The notes below the pieces were generated by a model, which saw only the letters and a program-made list of their open reading frames with translations, was not told where the DNA came from and ran no database searches. A stretch of DNA of 64,000 bases from GSA-30 sp036384435 (GTDB lineage Bacteria > Pseudomonadota > Gammaproteobacteria > Xanthomonadales > Rhodanobacteraceae), in NCBI RefSeq assembly GCF_036384435.1, contig NZ_DASVMI010000158.1:1-64000 (forward strand), in the 5' to 3' direction. Below, piece by piece: positions 41,556-49,751 of this stretch. Every line of letters begins with the position of its first letter. Positions within the stretch are counted from its first letter, which is position 1. The translations under genes were made by a program, and so were the position numbers.

Positions 41556-42125
41556 TCACCTGTGTCGTTGAAACGGATTTAGCCTCCCAGCCTTGCTGTC
41601 GCTGCTTGGCTGCATCGTCCCGTCCGGGCTTAAAACAGGGTTGATCTCAGCATCCCAAGTCCTTGCTAGTTCGAGAGCGTCATCCCAGCTTTTGGCAACT
41701 TTCATACTGCCATCGGGACCATCAACACGAAAGTGATACACGTGAGGCAGCTCGCGGCCTTCTTCGTCATATTCGACAGAGACTTCGAGCTTTGGAATGC
41801 AAGAACCCACCTTGGCCGCATATTGAATGGAATATGTCGTGGGTAGGCGCCCTTTGATTATCTGTGGATCCAAGAGCAAATTGCGTTGTTCTGCCTCTGC
41901 GATTGCAGCAGAAAAATGAGATACCCAGTCGATTTCTTTTTGCCCGGTTCGTTGCACGTAGAACTTTTCAACCGCGCGTTGGTTGCCATCCTGATCTTGA
42001 TAGATCTCAACTTCACACATCGCCAGCCAAGGGCCAGACGCTCGTGCAATTTGATAGCTACCCTTAGCCGCGATCATCTCTTGCTTCGCCACTTCGACCT
42101 CCTTAGATCGGTAAGTAATAGTCAT
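41556..42125 (-). CDS. hypothetical protein coupled to the integrase
   Basis: Protein of 189 residues whose ATG overlaps the integrase stop (ATGA, 42122-42125), so it is translated with it. Contents include MCEVEIYQDQDGNQRAVEKF, YVQRTGQKEIDWVSHFSAAI and VYHFRVDGPDGSMKV; probably a soluble alpha/beta protein. No known family. It is too large and lacks an HTH for a standard excisionase. Position suggests a role in element integration or its control. Confidence 0.65.
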   Translation of the reverse strand: MTITYRSKEVEVAKQEMIAAKGSYQIARASGPWLAMCEVEIYQDQDGNQRAVEKFYVQRTGQKEIDWVSHFSAAIAEAEQRNLLLDPQIIKGRLPTTYSIQYAAKVGSCIPKLEVSVEYDEEGRELPHVYHFRVDGPDGSMKVAKSWDDALELARTWDAEINPVLSPDGTMQPSSDSKAGRLNPFQRHR

Positions 42126-43612
42126 GGGTCAATAGACGCCTCAGATCGCCAAGCTTCACGAAACCTTTTCTCATGCAACAAACCCCGGACCTTTTCAAAG
42201 TCCAACCAGCAACTCCACGGCAACGCCGGGTGGTAAGCCGCCAACTCTTTGGCCGTCCACGGTCGCATGTAAGCGGCGGCATGAGTATCTGGCGCTGGGC
42301 CTCCGGCTTCATGGCCGACCAATGCGCGCCGCCGCTCTGCTGATAGCGATGAACCTTGCAGGGTTTGAATGACCGTCTTGCGCAACGAATGGATGCCCAA
42401 GATGCCATGCGCACGTCGCGGTGTGATGCCCAGACCTTTCAGGTAATACCCGAAGCCCTTGGTGATGGAGTTGCCCCGACCTGCCGCGCTGTCAATGCGC
42501 ATGTGGGGGAACAACCGCTCCGCACCGGCGGCGCGCAACGCATCAACACGTTCCATCAAACCCAGCCGGATCAAATCCGGATGCAGGGGAACCAGGCGCT
42601 CCCCTCCTTCACCCGTCTTGATCCCTTGGCCATCACTGTCGGCGCAAATCTTCAAACAAGGCGTGTCGCCATGCGTCACGAAATCCCGCAGGAAGATTTG
42701 GGCAATTTCCCCAACACGGGCACCCGTGTAAAGCGCGATGACAGCGCCCCAGCGCACGTGCTCCATCCGTGGCTTTGCCAGATTGGTCGGATCAAAAATG
42801 CGTTGGAGTTGCTCGACCTCGAACGGCTCCCACTCGTGCCCCTCGGAGCGCCGCGCGGCCTTCTCCCTCTTCTTAACGACCACCAGCCCCTTCACAGGGT
42901 TGGTGGTGAGGTGGCCTTTGTTGACCAGGGCCTCGAACAGTTGAGCCACGTGGCTGACGCAGTTGGCCACGTAACTCTTGCTCTTACCGGAGCGCAGCAA
43001 GCCATCGCTCCACACGCTGGCCATGGTGCGCGAGACGGTAGAGACCTGCCGGCGGCCACCGATCACGTCGACAAACCCTTGCAAGGCGCGGGAACGTTGA
43101 GCCCAGGTGTTGGGCTTGAGCGTGACCGCTTCCACCTCGGCGTAATCCTTGATGGCGGCGTCCAAAGTCAGCCACCTCGAACCGGTGGATGTCGCGGACC
43201 CGGATGATGGGTCACGCCTTTCCAGAATGGCGCGCAAGGCAGCCATCCCATTCTCATGGTCGCCCTGGCTACCATCCGTGCGCACCTTGTGGCCGTCAGG
43301 CGTTTCGACTTCCCATTTGCGAACGGTCAGACCGAGACGCTGGGTCAGATCGTCCCCCTCGTCAGGCTCGTCGGCATCGCCGCCCCACGACACACCGCCC
43401 ATGCCCCGCCCTCCCTGTCCGGCCATGGCGAAGATTTGAGCACACTTGGCGCTGAGGACATAAGACCAGGCCCGGGCCTGGACGGGATCGCGGGTGCGAA
43501 GCGATTGCTTGATCAGGCTCCGCCCCAGGGCTTCCCTGAGGCGCCGGGGAACGACCACCCGGAAATACCAGATACCCGACGTGTCCCGCCAAAGATGATG
43601 TGCCAAGCGCAT
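42122..43612 (-). CDS. tyrosine recombinase (phage-type integrase)
   Basis: Protein of 496 residues from ATG 43612; longer readings are unconvincing. N-terminal DUF6538-like start (MRLAHHLWRDTSGIWYFRVV) and SAM-like core-binding domain (TLKPNTWAQRSRALQGFVDV). The catalytic domain shows LYTGARVGEIAQI (first Arg), a KTGEGGERLVPLHPDL segment (Lys), GIHSLRKTVIQ (HxxR) and VGHEAGGPAPDTHAAAYMRP, with the nucleophile tyrosine in AAAYMR. It lies directly beside the tRNA-Gln 3' end, its presumed target, and is coupled to the 189-residue gene. Confidence 0.88.
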   Translation of the reverse strand: MRLAHHLWRDTSGIWYFRVVVPRRLREALGRSLIKQSLRTRDPVQARAWSYVLSAKCAQIFAMAGQGGRGMGGVSWGGDADEPDEGDDLTQRLGLTVRKWEVETPDGHKVRTDGSQGDHENGMAALRAILERRDPSSGSATSTGSRWLTLDAAIKDYAEVEAVTLKPNTWAQRSRALQGFVDVIGGRRQVSTVSRTMASVWSDGLLRSGKSKSYVANCVSHVAQLFEALVNKGHLTTNPVKGLVVVKKREKAARRSEGHEWEPFEVEQLQRIFDPTNLAKPRMEHVRWGAVIALYTGARVGEIAQIFLRDFVTHGDTPCLKICADSDGQGIKTGEGGERLVPLHPDLIRLGLMERVDALRAAGAERLFPHMRIDSAAGRGNSITKGFGYYLKGLGITPRRAHGILGIHSLRKTVIQTLQGSSLSAERRRALVGHEAGGPAPDTHAAAYMRPWTAKELAAYHPALPWSCWLDFEKVRGLLHEKRFREAWRSEASIDP

Positions 43613-43655
43613 GACTTGTACCGACCAAGCCGCCCGAGCACCCAAAACGCAGGCA

Positions 43656-43684
43656 TAAAAAAAGCCCTGCATTCGCAGGGCTTT
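43656..43684 (-). terminator. minus-strand rho-independent terminator
   Basis: On the minus strand, AAAGCCCTGC (43684-43675), loop GAAT, GCAGGGCTTT (43670-43661) and seven T. It follows tRNA-Gln by eight bases and is the present terminator of that tRNA, apparently supplied by the element. Confidence 0.85.
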
Positions 43685-43691
43685 TTCAGTT

Positions 43692-43704
43692 TGGCTGGGA
43701 GACT
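43692..43704 (-). repeat. right attachment site within tRNA-Gln
   Basis: TGGCTGGGAGACT, the last 13 bases of the tRNA gene on the minus strand, identical to 26580-26592. It is the integrase-proximal copy of the direct repeat. Confidence 0.65.
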
Positions 43705-43765
43705 AGGATTCGAACCTAGATAAACGGAGTCAGAGTCCGTTGTCCTACCGTTAGACGATCTCCCA
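43692..43765 (-). tRNA. tRNA-Gln (anticodon CTG)
   Basis: A 74-base cloverleaf including an encoded CCA. Acceptor TGGGAGA/TCTCCCA with discriminator G, a D arm with TCGTCTAACGGTAGGA, anticodon stem ACGGA/TCCGT around loop CTCTGAC (anticodon CTG), and T arm CTAGG-TTCGAAT-CCTAG. The 3' end is the integration site of the adjacent element and is restored by it. Confidence 0.93.
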
Positions 43766-43834
43766 ATAATCCGCCGATCGATACGCTCTGACGCGTTGTA
43801 TCGATCAGTTGAAGCGGTTAATTGTACAGAACAA

Positions 43835-44227
43835 TTAACGCTTCGAGAACTGCGTGGCGCGACGTGCCTTGTGCAGACCGACCTTCTTACGCTCGACTTC
43901 ACGAGCGTCGCGGGTCACGAAGCCGGCCTTGCGGAGCGGCGACTTCAGGCTTTCGTCGTACTCGATCAGTGCGCGAGCAATGCCGAGGCGAATGGCGCCG
44001 GCCTGGCCGGTGATGCCACCGCCGGACACGGTGACCATGATGTCGAACTTGTCGACGTTCTCGGTCAGCTCGAGCGGCTGGCGCACGATCATGCGCGAGG
44101 TCTCGCGGCCGAAGAACTGGTCAAGGGTCTTGCCGTTGACCGTGATATCGCCCTTGCCCTTGCGCAGGAACACGCGAGCGGCGGAGGTCTTGCGGCGGCC
44201 GGTGCCGTAATTCTGCTGGATCGCCAT
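43835..44227 (-). CDS. rpsI: 30S ribosomal protein S9
   Basis: Protein of 130 residues, the usual length. GTGRRKTSAARVFLRKGKGD, VSGGGITGQAGAIRLGIARA and the basic C-terminus GLHKARRATQFSKR are S9 hallmarks; the final SKR tail reaches the P-site tRNA in the ribosome. It follows rplM by nine bases in the normal rplM-rpsI operon. Confidence 0.98.
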   Translation of the reverse strand: MAIQQNYGTGRRKTSAARVFLRKGKGDITVNGKTLDQFFGRETSRMIVRQPLELTENVDKFDIMVTVSGGGITGQAGAIRLGIARALIEYDESLKSPLRKAGFVTRDAREVERKKVGLHKARRATQFSKR

Positions 44228-44236
44228 AATGATTCC

Positions 44237-44665
44237 TTAGATTTCCAGCGCGTGCGGCTGCTGAGCGGTATGCGGATGTTCGGCACCGCCGTACACCTTG
44301 AGCTTGCGGTACATCGCACGGCCCAGCGGGTTCTTCGGCAGCATGCCCTTGACGGCGATTTCGATCACGCGCTCCGGGTGCGTGGCCAGCATGTCCTTCA
44401 GACTGGTGGTCTTCAGGTTGCCGACGTAGCCGGTGAAGCGGTGATACATCTTGTCGTCCAGCTTCGCACCGGTGACAGCCACCTTTTCGGCGTTGACCAC
44501 GACGATGTAATCGCCGGTATCGACGTGCGGGGTGAACTCCGGCTTGTGCTTGCCGCGCAGGCGGCGCGCGATCTCGGTGGACAAGCGACCGAGCGTCTTG
44601 TCCGTGGCGTCGATCACGAACCAGTCGCGCTTGACGCTTTCCGGCTTGGCGCTGAACGTTTTCAT
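44237..44665 (-). CDS. rplM: 50S ribosomal protein L13
   Basis: Protein of 142 residues, as usual. ATG 44665 (MKTFSAKPESVKRDWFVIDA) is the conserved start; the frame upstream to 44707 is not. GRLSTEIARRLRGKHKPEF and MLPKNPLGRAMYRKLKVYGG are L13 signatures. First gene of the rplM-rpsI operon, with a good promoter at 44733-44762. Confidence 0.98.
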   Translation of the reverse strand: MKTFSAKPESVKRDWFVIDATDKTLGRLSTEIARRLRGKHKPEFTPHVDTGDYIVVVNAEKVAVTGAKLDDKMYHRFTGYVGNLKTTSLKDMLATHPERVIEIAVKGMLPKNPLGRAMYRKLKVYGGAEHPHTAQQPHALEI

Positions 44666-44732
44666 TTCGGAATACCTATAAAGCCGCCACACTCGGCGGT
44701 TGGGCATTAATCAGTGAATCAAAGGCGCGGGA

Positions 44733-44762
44733 TGATAGCGGAACTTTCACCTTTAGCGCAAG
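44733..44762 (-). promoter_or_regulatory. sigma-70-type promoter of rplM-rpsI
   Basis: On the minus strand, TTGCGC (44762-44757), 18-base spacer, TATCAT (44738-44733), about 65 bases before the rplM ATG. The match to the -35/-10 consensus is good. Confidence 0.6.
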
Positions 44763-44961
44763 CCCTACCGGGTCCGGAGAGCTGTGAGTCGGTAAGCTTA
44801 GCATGAAGACCGGGGGTCTTGGAAAGCCCCTGGATGCATCTGCTTTTTTACCCGACGTCAGGCAAGACGCTGCGACAGGTTGCCGGCTGGCAACGGAGCT
44901 TGCGCTGTCGTCCAATAATACCCGTCGCCGCTCTCGCGGCCACCCTCTCCAAGGAGCTCCC

Positions 44962-45606
44962 ATGCATGCCGCCCGCTCGCTCTCTCCGCTCGACCGCCTG
45001 CTTGCCGGCCTTGAGCGCGCCATGGAAGCCGTGGCCGGTGAACCGGAAGCGACCCGCCCCTCGCCAGGCAGGGGCATCACCGAGGCGGACATGGATGACA
45101 AGGCTCGCCGGCACGCCGCTGGATTGATGCGCATCAACCACACCGGGGAGGTCTGCGCCCAGGCACTTTATGTGGGGCAGGCGGCGCTGGCACGCACGCC
45201 GGAGAACCGCGAGCACCTGCTGCACGCGGCCGCCGAGGAAACCGATCACCTGGCCTGGTGCGCCGAGCGCCTGAAAGAACTCGATAGCCGGCCGAGCCTG
45301 CTCAACCCACTTTGGTATGCCGGCAGCTACGCCATCGGGGTGGCCGCCGCGGTGGTGGGCGACCCGATCAGCCTTGGCTTCGTGGTGGAAACCGAGCGCC
45401 AGGTAGAAGCCCACCTGGCCGAACACCTCGATAGCTTACCGGCCGCGGACGAGCGCTCGCGGGCGATCCTTACACAGATGCAGGCCGATGAAATCCGCCA
45501 CGCGGAGAGTGCCCAGGCGCGAGGTGGCATCGATCTACCGATACCGGTGCCGCAGGTGATGAGCCTGATGTCGAAGATCATGAAGACGGTGGCTTATCGG
45601 ATCTGA
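44962..45606 (+). CDS. coq7: 3-demethoxyubiquinol 3-hydroxylase (Coq7/CAT5)
   Basis: Protein of 214 residues. ATG 44962 with AAGGAG upstream; the longer frame from 44803 is not conserved. Di-iron carboxylate protein: RINHTGEVCAQALYVGQAAL (Glu in HTGE), AAEETDHLAWCAERL (ExxH), VVETERQVEAHLAEHLDSLP (Glu) and DEIRHAESAQARGG (ExxH). It hydroxylates a late ubiquinone intermediate at the membrane using O2. It is divergent from rplM and convergent with speD, with a shared terminator at 45790. Confidence 0.94.
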   Translation: MHAARSLSPLDRLLAGLERAMEAVAGEPEATRPSPGRGITEADMDDKARRHAAGLMRINHTGEVCAQALYVGQAALARTPENREHLLHAAAEETDHLAWCAERLKELDSRPSLLNPLWYAGSYAIGVAAAVVGDPISLGFVVETERQVEAHLAEHLDSLPAADERSRAILTQMQADEIRHAESAQARGGIDLPIPVPQVMSLMSKIMKTVAYRI

Positions 45607-45789
45607 CGCCCTGGGCTGGCACTGACCGGCTTGGCGATTTGATGCCCCCATGCCAGCACAAGCAGCGCGGCGCGGCGCGACGGAGCGACCGTCCGGCTCC
45701 GCGTGGGTCGGCTTTGGCCCGGCAGCTTGCGAGCGCCGGTGATCGAGAGAACCCTCGCCCTCACCGCCCGGCTCCGCCCCCAAAGAAAA

Positions 45790-45815
45790 ACCCCGCCTTT
45801 CGGCGGGGTCTTGTT
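45790..45815. terminator. bidirectional terminator between coq7 and speD
   Basis: ACCCCGCC (45790-45797), loop TTTC, GGCGGGGT (45802-45809), A-rich before and T-rich after, so usable from both sides. It starts 183 bases after coq7 and ends one base before the speD stop. No gene is seen between 45607 and 45789. Confidence 0.85.
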
Positions 45816-46601
45816 TCACATCAGGTTGCGGCCGTGGAAGAGTTCTTCGATCTCCCGGCGCAGCAGGGATTCGATGCGCTGACGCTCCTTGAAGGACAGG
45901 TCGTCGGCGTGGGCCTCGAACAGGTAGGTATCCAGGTCGAAGTCCTTGATGTGCATCTTCGTGTGGAAGATGTTTTCCTGGTACACGTTCACGTCGAACA
46001 TTTCGTACTTCTGGCGAATGTGGCGCGCCAGGTAGTCTTGCACCGAGTTGATCTTGTGATCGATGAAGTGCTTCTTGCCCTTCACGTCGCGGGTAAAGCC
46101 ACGCACGCGATAGTCGCAGACCACGATATCTGACTCGAAGCTGTCGATCAGGTAGTTCAAGGCCTTCAGCGGGGAGATCACACCGCATGTGGCCACGTCG
46201 ATATCCGCGCGGAACGTGGCGATACCATTGTGCGGATGGGTTTCCGGATAGGTATGGACGGTGATGTGGCTCTTGTCCATGTGAGCCACCACCGCGCCGG
46301 AGATCGTGTCCCGGCCCAGCTTTTCGACCACCGGCTCCTCGGAGATCAGGATTGTCACCGAAGCACCTTGCGGGTCGTAGTCCTGGCGCGCGATATTGAG
46401 AATGTTGGCGCCGATGATCTCGGCCACATCCGTGAGGATCTGGGTCAGGCGATCGGCATCGTACTGTTCGTCGATGTATTCGATATAGCGCTGGCGCTGC
46501 TCTTCGGACACCGCGTAGCAGATGTCGTAGATGTTGAAGCTCAGCGCCTTGGTCAGGTTGTTAAAGCCCTGCAGACGCAGGCGCGGGAGTGGTTTCACCA
46601 C
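45816..46601 (-). CDS. speD: S-adenosylmethionine decarboxylase proenzyme
   Basis: Protein of 261 residues, close to the 264 of E. coli. GTG 46601 (MVKPLPRLRLQGFNNLTKAL) is the conserved start, with GGAGAG upstream. The self-cleavage site is MDKSHITVHTYPE: serine at residue 111 becomes the pyruvoyl cofactor. ATCGVISPLKALNYLIDSFE and KHFIDHKINSVQDYLARHIR are typical. It makes decarboxylated SAM for spermidine synthesis. Divergent from clp, as in Xanthomonas. Confidence 0.96.
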   Translation of the reverse strand: MVKPLPRLRLQGFNNLTKALSFNIYDICYAVSEEQRQRYIEYIDEQYDADRLTQILTDVAEIIGANILNIARQDYDPQGASVTILISEEPVVEKLGRDTISGAVVAHMDKSHITVHTYPETHPHNGIATFRADIDVATCGVISPLKALNYLIDSFESDIVVCDYRVRGFTRDVKGKKHFIDHKINSVQDYLARHIRQKYEMFDVNVYQENIFHTKMHIKDFDLDTYLFEAHADDLSFKERQRIESLLRREIEELFHGRNLM

Positions 46602-46887
46602 AGCAACTCTCCATGGCCGGATCTTACGGCGATCAGAGGGCGGGTTAGCGACAAGGGTCCCCGCTGGATAATTCGACGTGAAAGTAGTTAGCTTCCACGA
46701 CCCTTGTGACCGGAAGGCGACACATGAGGCGGTCGCAGTCCGAAAGACTGCGAAGTATGAGGCAAAATTCAGGAAAACAGAACCTGCGGAGAGGGTCGGG
46801 ACTTTGCCATAATGCAGCCAGGGGACAGTAACGGACGATTTTCCGCCCTTCGGGGCGGTGCTTGGACTCAAATTCTCGGGACAGAAC

Positions 46888-47583
46888 GTGGCGCAACTCA
46901 AATACCAACTCCAACAAGCGTTTGAACGCTCTCAAGCACCTTCTGGCTTTGCCCCCGACCCTGCCTCGATGGAGCGCTTCCTGGCGCTATGCCATCGGCG
47001 CCGCTATCCCGGCAAGACAGCGATCATTCGACCGGGCGATCCGGCCAACACGCTCTACTACATCATCGATGGCTCGCTGGCGGTCTGCACCGAGGACGAG
47101 CAGGGGCGCGAGCTGATCCTGGCGTACCTGAGCCGTGGCCAGTTCATCGGCGAAATGGGTCTTTTCGTGGAACAGGCCCAGCGCGAGTCGATGGTGCGCA
47201 CCCGCACCGCCTGCGAAATGGCCGAGATCAGCTACGAGCGCCTGTTCCAGTTGCTGGAAGGCCCGCTGCGCGAGGAATGCCCGAAAATCCTGTTCTCCAT
47301 TGGCGCGCAGCTGACCAATCGCCTGCTGCGGACCTCCCGCCAGGTCAGCCGCATGGCGTTCATGGACGTCACCAATCGCATCTCGCGCACCCTGCTGGAC
47401 CTGTGCCAGGAGCCGGACGCGATGAGTCACCCGGAAGGCACCCAGATCCGCATCTCCCGCCAGGAGGTCAGCCGGATCGTGGGTTGCTCGCGCGAAATGG
47501 TTGGCCGCGTGCTCAAGCAGTTGGAAGAGCAGCGGATGATCGACGTGTCGGGCAAGACCATCGTGGTCCGCGGAACGCGCTGA
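46888..47583 (+). CDS. clp: Crp/Clp-family global transcription regulator
   Basis: Protein of 231 residues from GTG 46888. An N-terminal cyclic-nucleotide-binding fold (RPGDPANTLYYIIDGSLAV, and RGQFIGEMGLF at about 80-90) and a C-terminal Crp-type HTH (ISRQEVSRIVGCSREMVGRV, then LKQLEEQ). It matches Xanthomonas Clp (including HRRRYP near the N-terminus and MSHPEGTQ before the HTH), a regulator of virulence and extracellular enzymes that responds to cyclic di-GMP. The position opposite speD is conserved in the order. A hairpin follows at 47600. Confidence 0.92.
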   Translation: MAQLKYQLQQAFERSQAPSGFAPDPASMERFLALCHRRRYPGKTAIIRPGDPANTLYYIIDGSLAVCTEDEQGRELILAYLSRGQFIGEMGLFVEQAQRESMVRTRTACEMAEISYERLFQLLEGPLREECPKILFSIGAQLTNRLLRTSRQVSRMAFMDVTNRISRTLLDLCQEPDAMSHPEGTQIRISRQEVSRIVGCSREMVGRVLKQLEEQRMIDVSGKTIVVRGTR

Positions 47584-47599
47584 TCGCGAGTGAAGCGGC

Positions 47600-47636
47600 A
47601 CAGTGTGCGTGGCGGCCAGCCTGCCGCGCACACTGT
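47600..47636 (+). terminator. hairpin downstream of clp, possible terminator
   Basis: ACAGTGTGCG (47600-47609) pairs perfectly with CGCACACTGT (47627-47636), loop 17 bases that can fold further. No T-run follows, so rho-independent action is doubtful. Confidence 0.45.
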
Positions 47637-47729
47637 AAAGCTGGCAACCGGCTCAGCCATGCCGGGCGCAGGGCTTTATCACCTCTGACTGTTTTCAGTG
47701 CGCCAGCCTCGCCGCGCGCTACGGGCGGC

Positions 47730-48194
47730 TTAGCCCTGATAGACGTAATACACGTCCGCTCGCTCGTAGTGCGAGCCTTCACGGATCGTCGGTTGCTTCA
47801 CGAAGCCGGACTTCTCGTACATCCGCAGCGCTCGCTCCAGTTTGCTGTTCGACTCCAGGAAGAGCCGGGTACCGCCCATGCGATGAAACTCGGCAATGGC
47901 CGCATCGAGCAACTTGCGCCCTGCCCCGTGGCCGTGAAACGCCTCGTCCACGCCCATCTTCGAGAGCTCATAAACGCCCGGCGATTCGCATAGCAACGCA
48001 CAGGTACCAATGATGTCCTGGCCCAGGCGGGCAAACAGGATCACCCCGCCGGGCGCCAGCACATGGCGCTCCGGGTCAGACAACATCACCTGGTCGATAT
48101 CTTCGATGCGGAAATGGCGTTGCAACCACTGCGCATTGAGGCGATAGAAGTGCTCCCGCAACTCGGGCGCGTAGGGGATGATCTCGACCGACAT
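47730..48194 (-). CDS. GNAT-family N-acetyltransferase
   Basis: Protein of 154 residues with the acetyl-CoA site: VYELSKMGVDEAFHGHGAGR (Q/RxxGxG/A loop as HGHGAGR), then KLLDAAIAEF and the late LERALRMYEKSGF. The N-terminal YRLNAQWLQRHFRIEDIDQV is seen in a group of small GNATs of unknown substrate. It is 9 bases downstream of the HAD gene on the same strand and probably shares the trp transcript's tail. Confidence 0.85.
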   Translation of the reverse strand: MSVEIIPYAPELREHFYRLNAQWLQRHFRIEDIDQVMLSDPERHVLAPGGVILFARLGQDIIGTCALLCESPGVYELSKMGVDEAFHGHGAGRKLLDAAIAEFHRMGGTRLFLESNSKLERALRMYEKSGFVKQPTIREGSHYERADVYYVYQG

Positions 48195-48203
48195 GGTAAA
48201 CCT

Positions 48204-48899
48204 CTAGAACCAATCCACGCGTATGACCGTACGGCCCAGCGCGCGTTCCACTTTCTTGCAGACCGCAGGCGTGGCGTTGACCAGCACGGCCTCGGTCGCT
48301 CCCTTCAACATGGGGATGTCCTTGGCCGAATCGCTATAGGCAACCTGCCAGGTAGCGATGCCATGCGCGGCCAGTTGCCTGGGTTTTTGTCGGCCGATAT
48401 TGTGCATTTTCACGCGCATGCCGAACATGCCCTGCCGCAATCGGGAGGCGACGACCTCCATGGCACCCAGCCCGAGTTCGGCCAGGATGCTCTCGGCCAA
48501 TACCTGCTCACAGCCAGTGACCACCACCACGCGATCGCCCGCGGCCTGGTGCCGGCGCAGGGCCTGCAAGGCATCACGATTGAATTGCTTGGGCCGGCGC
48601 ACCAGCGCGGCGGCAAAGGCACGCGCTGCTAGCACGTAACGGGTTTCGTTCAAGCCAAGCAAACCGATATGCACCATGCTGCGCACCGGCAACCAGCGCG
48701 ACACCGGCATCTGTATCAGCAGCCATGGCAGCGCCAGCAAGGCGAGCAGGCGACGTGCCCAGGCACGGGCATAACGCTCGCGCATGAATAACGTGAAGGC
48801 GTCGCCGTGAATCAGCACGCCATCGAAATCGAACAACACCGTGCGCGTAGCCGCCGTTCCGGCCGCGTCCGGCGCGACCGGAACATCCCCTGTTTGCAT
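48204..48899 (-). CDS. HAD-superfamily phosphatase (subfamily IB-like)
   Basis: Protein of 231 residues. ATG 48899 is chosen, five bases after the trpC stop; a TTG at 48908 overlaps that stop. LFDFDGVLIHGDAF gives the nucleophile DxD, VVVVTGCEQVLA the second motif, and SDSAKDIPMLKGA the Mg-binding acid motif; a hydrophobic cap (RRLLALLALPWLLIQMPV) suggests membrane contact. Similar enzymes in the IB group hydrolyse phosphoserine or lipid phosphates. Located between trpC and the GNAT gene; substrate unknown. Confidence 0.85.
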   Translation of the reverse strand: MQTGDVPVAPDAAGTAATRTVLFDFDGVLIHGDAFTLFMRERYARAWARRLLALLALPWLLIQMPVSRWLPVRSMVHIGLLGLNETRYVLAARAFAAALVRRPKQFNRDALQALRRHQAAGDRVVVVTGCEQVLAESILAELGLGAMEVVASRLRQGMFGMRVKMHNIGRQKPRQLAAHGIATWQVAYSDSAKDIPMLKGATEAVLVNATPAVCKKVERALGRTVIRVDWF

Positions 48900-48904
48900 G
48901 GCAA

Positions 48905-49699
48905 TCAACTACCCGTGAAAAGACGCTTCAGTTCAGCCCCGGGGTCAGCGGCACGCATGAAGGCCTCACCAACGAGGAATGCATTGATGCCCGCATCTTG
49001 CAGACGCTCGACGTCCTCGTGCGTATGAATGCCAGACTCGCTGACCAGGACGCGATCGTACTCCATCATCTGCTGCAGCTCGATGGAGGTATCGAGCGTC
49101 GTTTCGAAGCTGCGCAAGCTACGATTGTTGACGCCGATCAACGGCACCGGCAGGGCCAGGGCCCGCTCCATTTCCTCGGCATCGTGCACTTCGCACAGGA
49201 CATCCAGGTCCAGTTCGGCTGCCAGCAGCGAGAGCTCGAGCATGGCAGCATCGCCCAGCGCGGCAACGATCAGCAGGATGCAGTCCGCACCAATGGCGCG
49301 CGCCTCGTAGACCTGGTACGGATCGATCACGAAGTCTTTGCGCAGCACCGGCAACTGGCAGGCATTGCGGGCCTGTTGCAGGAAATCTTCGCTACCGTGG
49401 AAGAAGTCCTTGTCGGTCAGCACCGACAGACAGGCCGCGCCACCGGCTTCGTAGCTGCGCGCAATCGCGATAGGATCGAAATCCGGCCGAATGATGCCCT
49501 TGCTCGGACTAGCCTTCTTTACTTCGGCAATCACCGCCGGTAAGCCAGCTTCGATCTTGGCCTCGATGGCGGCGGCAAAACCGCGCGTATCGGGCAGGTC
49601 GGCAACGCGGGCGGAGAGCTCGGCCAGTGGCAGGCGCGCGCTGCGCTCAGCCAGTTCTTCGGTCTTGCGGGCCAGGATGCGAGTCAGGATATCGGCCAT
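48905..49699 (-). CDS. trpC: indole-3-glycerol-phosphate synthase
   Basis: Protein of 264 residues, single-function type. PAVIAEVKKASPSKGIIRPD (catalytic Lys/Glu region), VLTDKDFFHG, LPVLRKDFVIDPYQVYEARA (Lys) and LIGVNNRSLRSFETTLDTS are conserved trpC motifs. It converts CdRP to indole-3-glycerol phosphate with loss of CO2. Follows trpD by 52 bases in the trpG-trpD-trpC cluster. Confidence 0.97.
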   Translation of the reverse strand: MADILTRILARKTEELAERSARLPLAELSARVADLPDTRGFAAAIEAKIEAGLPAVIAEVKKASPSKGIIRPDFDPIAIARSYEAGGAACLSVLTDKDFFHGSEDFLQQARNACQLPVLRKDFVIDPYQVYEARAIGADCILLIVAALGDAAMLELSLLAAELDLDVLCEVHDAEEMERALALPVPLIGVNNRSLRSFETTLDTSIELQQMMEYDRVLVSESGIHTHEDVERLQDAGINAFLVGEAFMRAADPGAELKRLFTGS

Positions 49700-49751
49700 G
49701 ATCTAAAACTTGGGGTGAGTGGGGGACAGGGCTAGGGTATCGCAGGATGCA

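Larger units (their letters stand above)
26580..43704. mobile_element. integrative mobilizable element in tRNA-Gln (about 17.1 kb)
   Basis: Bounded by the 13-bp direct repeat of the tRNA-Gln 3' end. The tyrosine integrase lies next to the tRNA (42122-43612), and a MobA/MobL relaxase (39211-40917) supplies mobilization; no type IV secretion genes are present, so it would need a helper. Cargo includes two XRE-ImmA proteases, a Panacea protein, a PIN nuclease, lipoproteins, an IS21-type insertion and several unknown genes. The putative original tRNA terminator just outside the left repeat supports the boundary. Confidence 0.7.
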
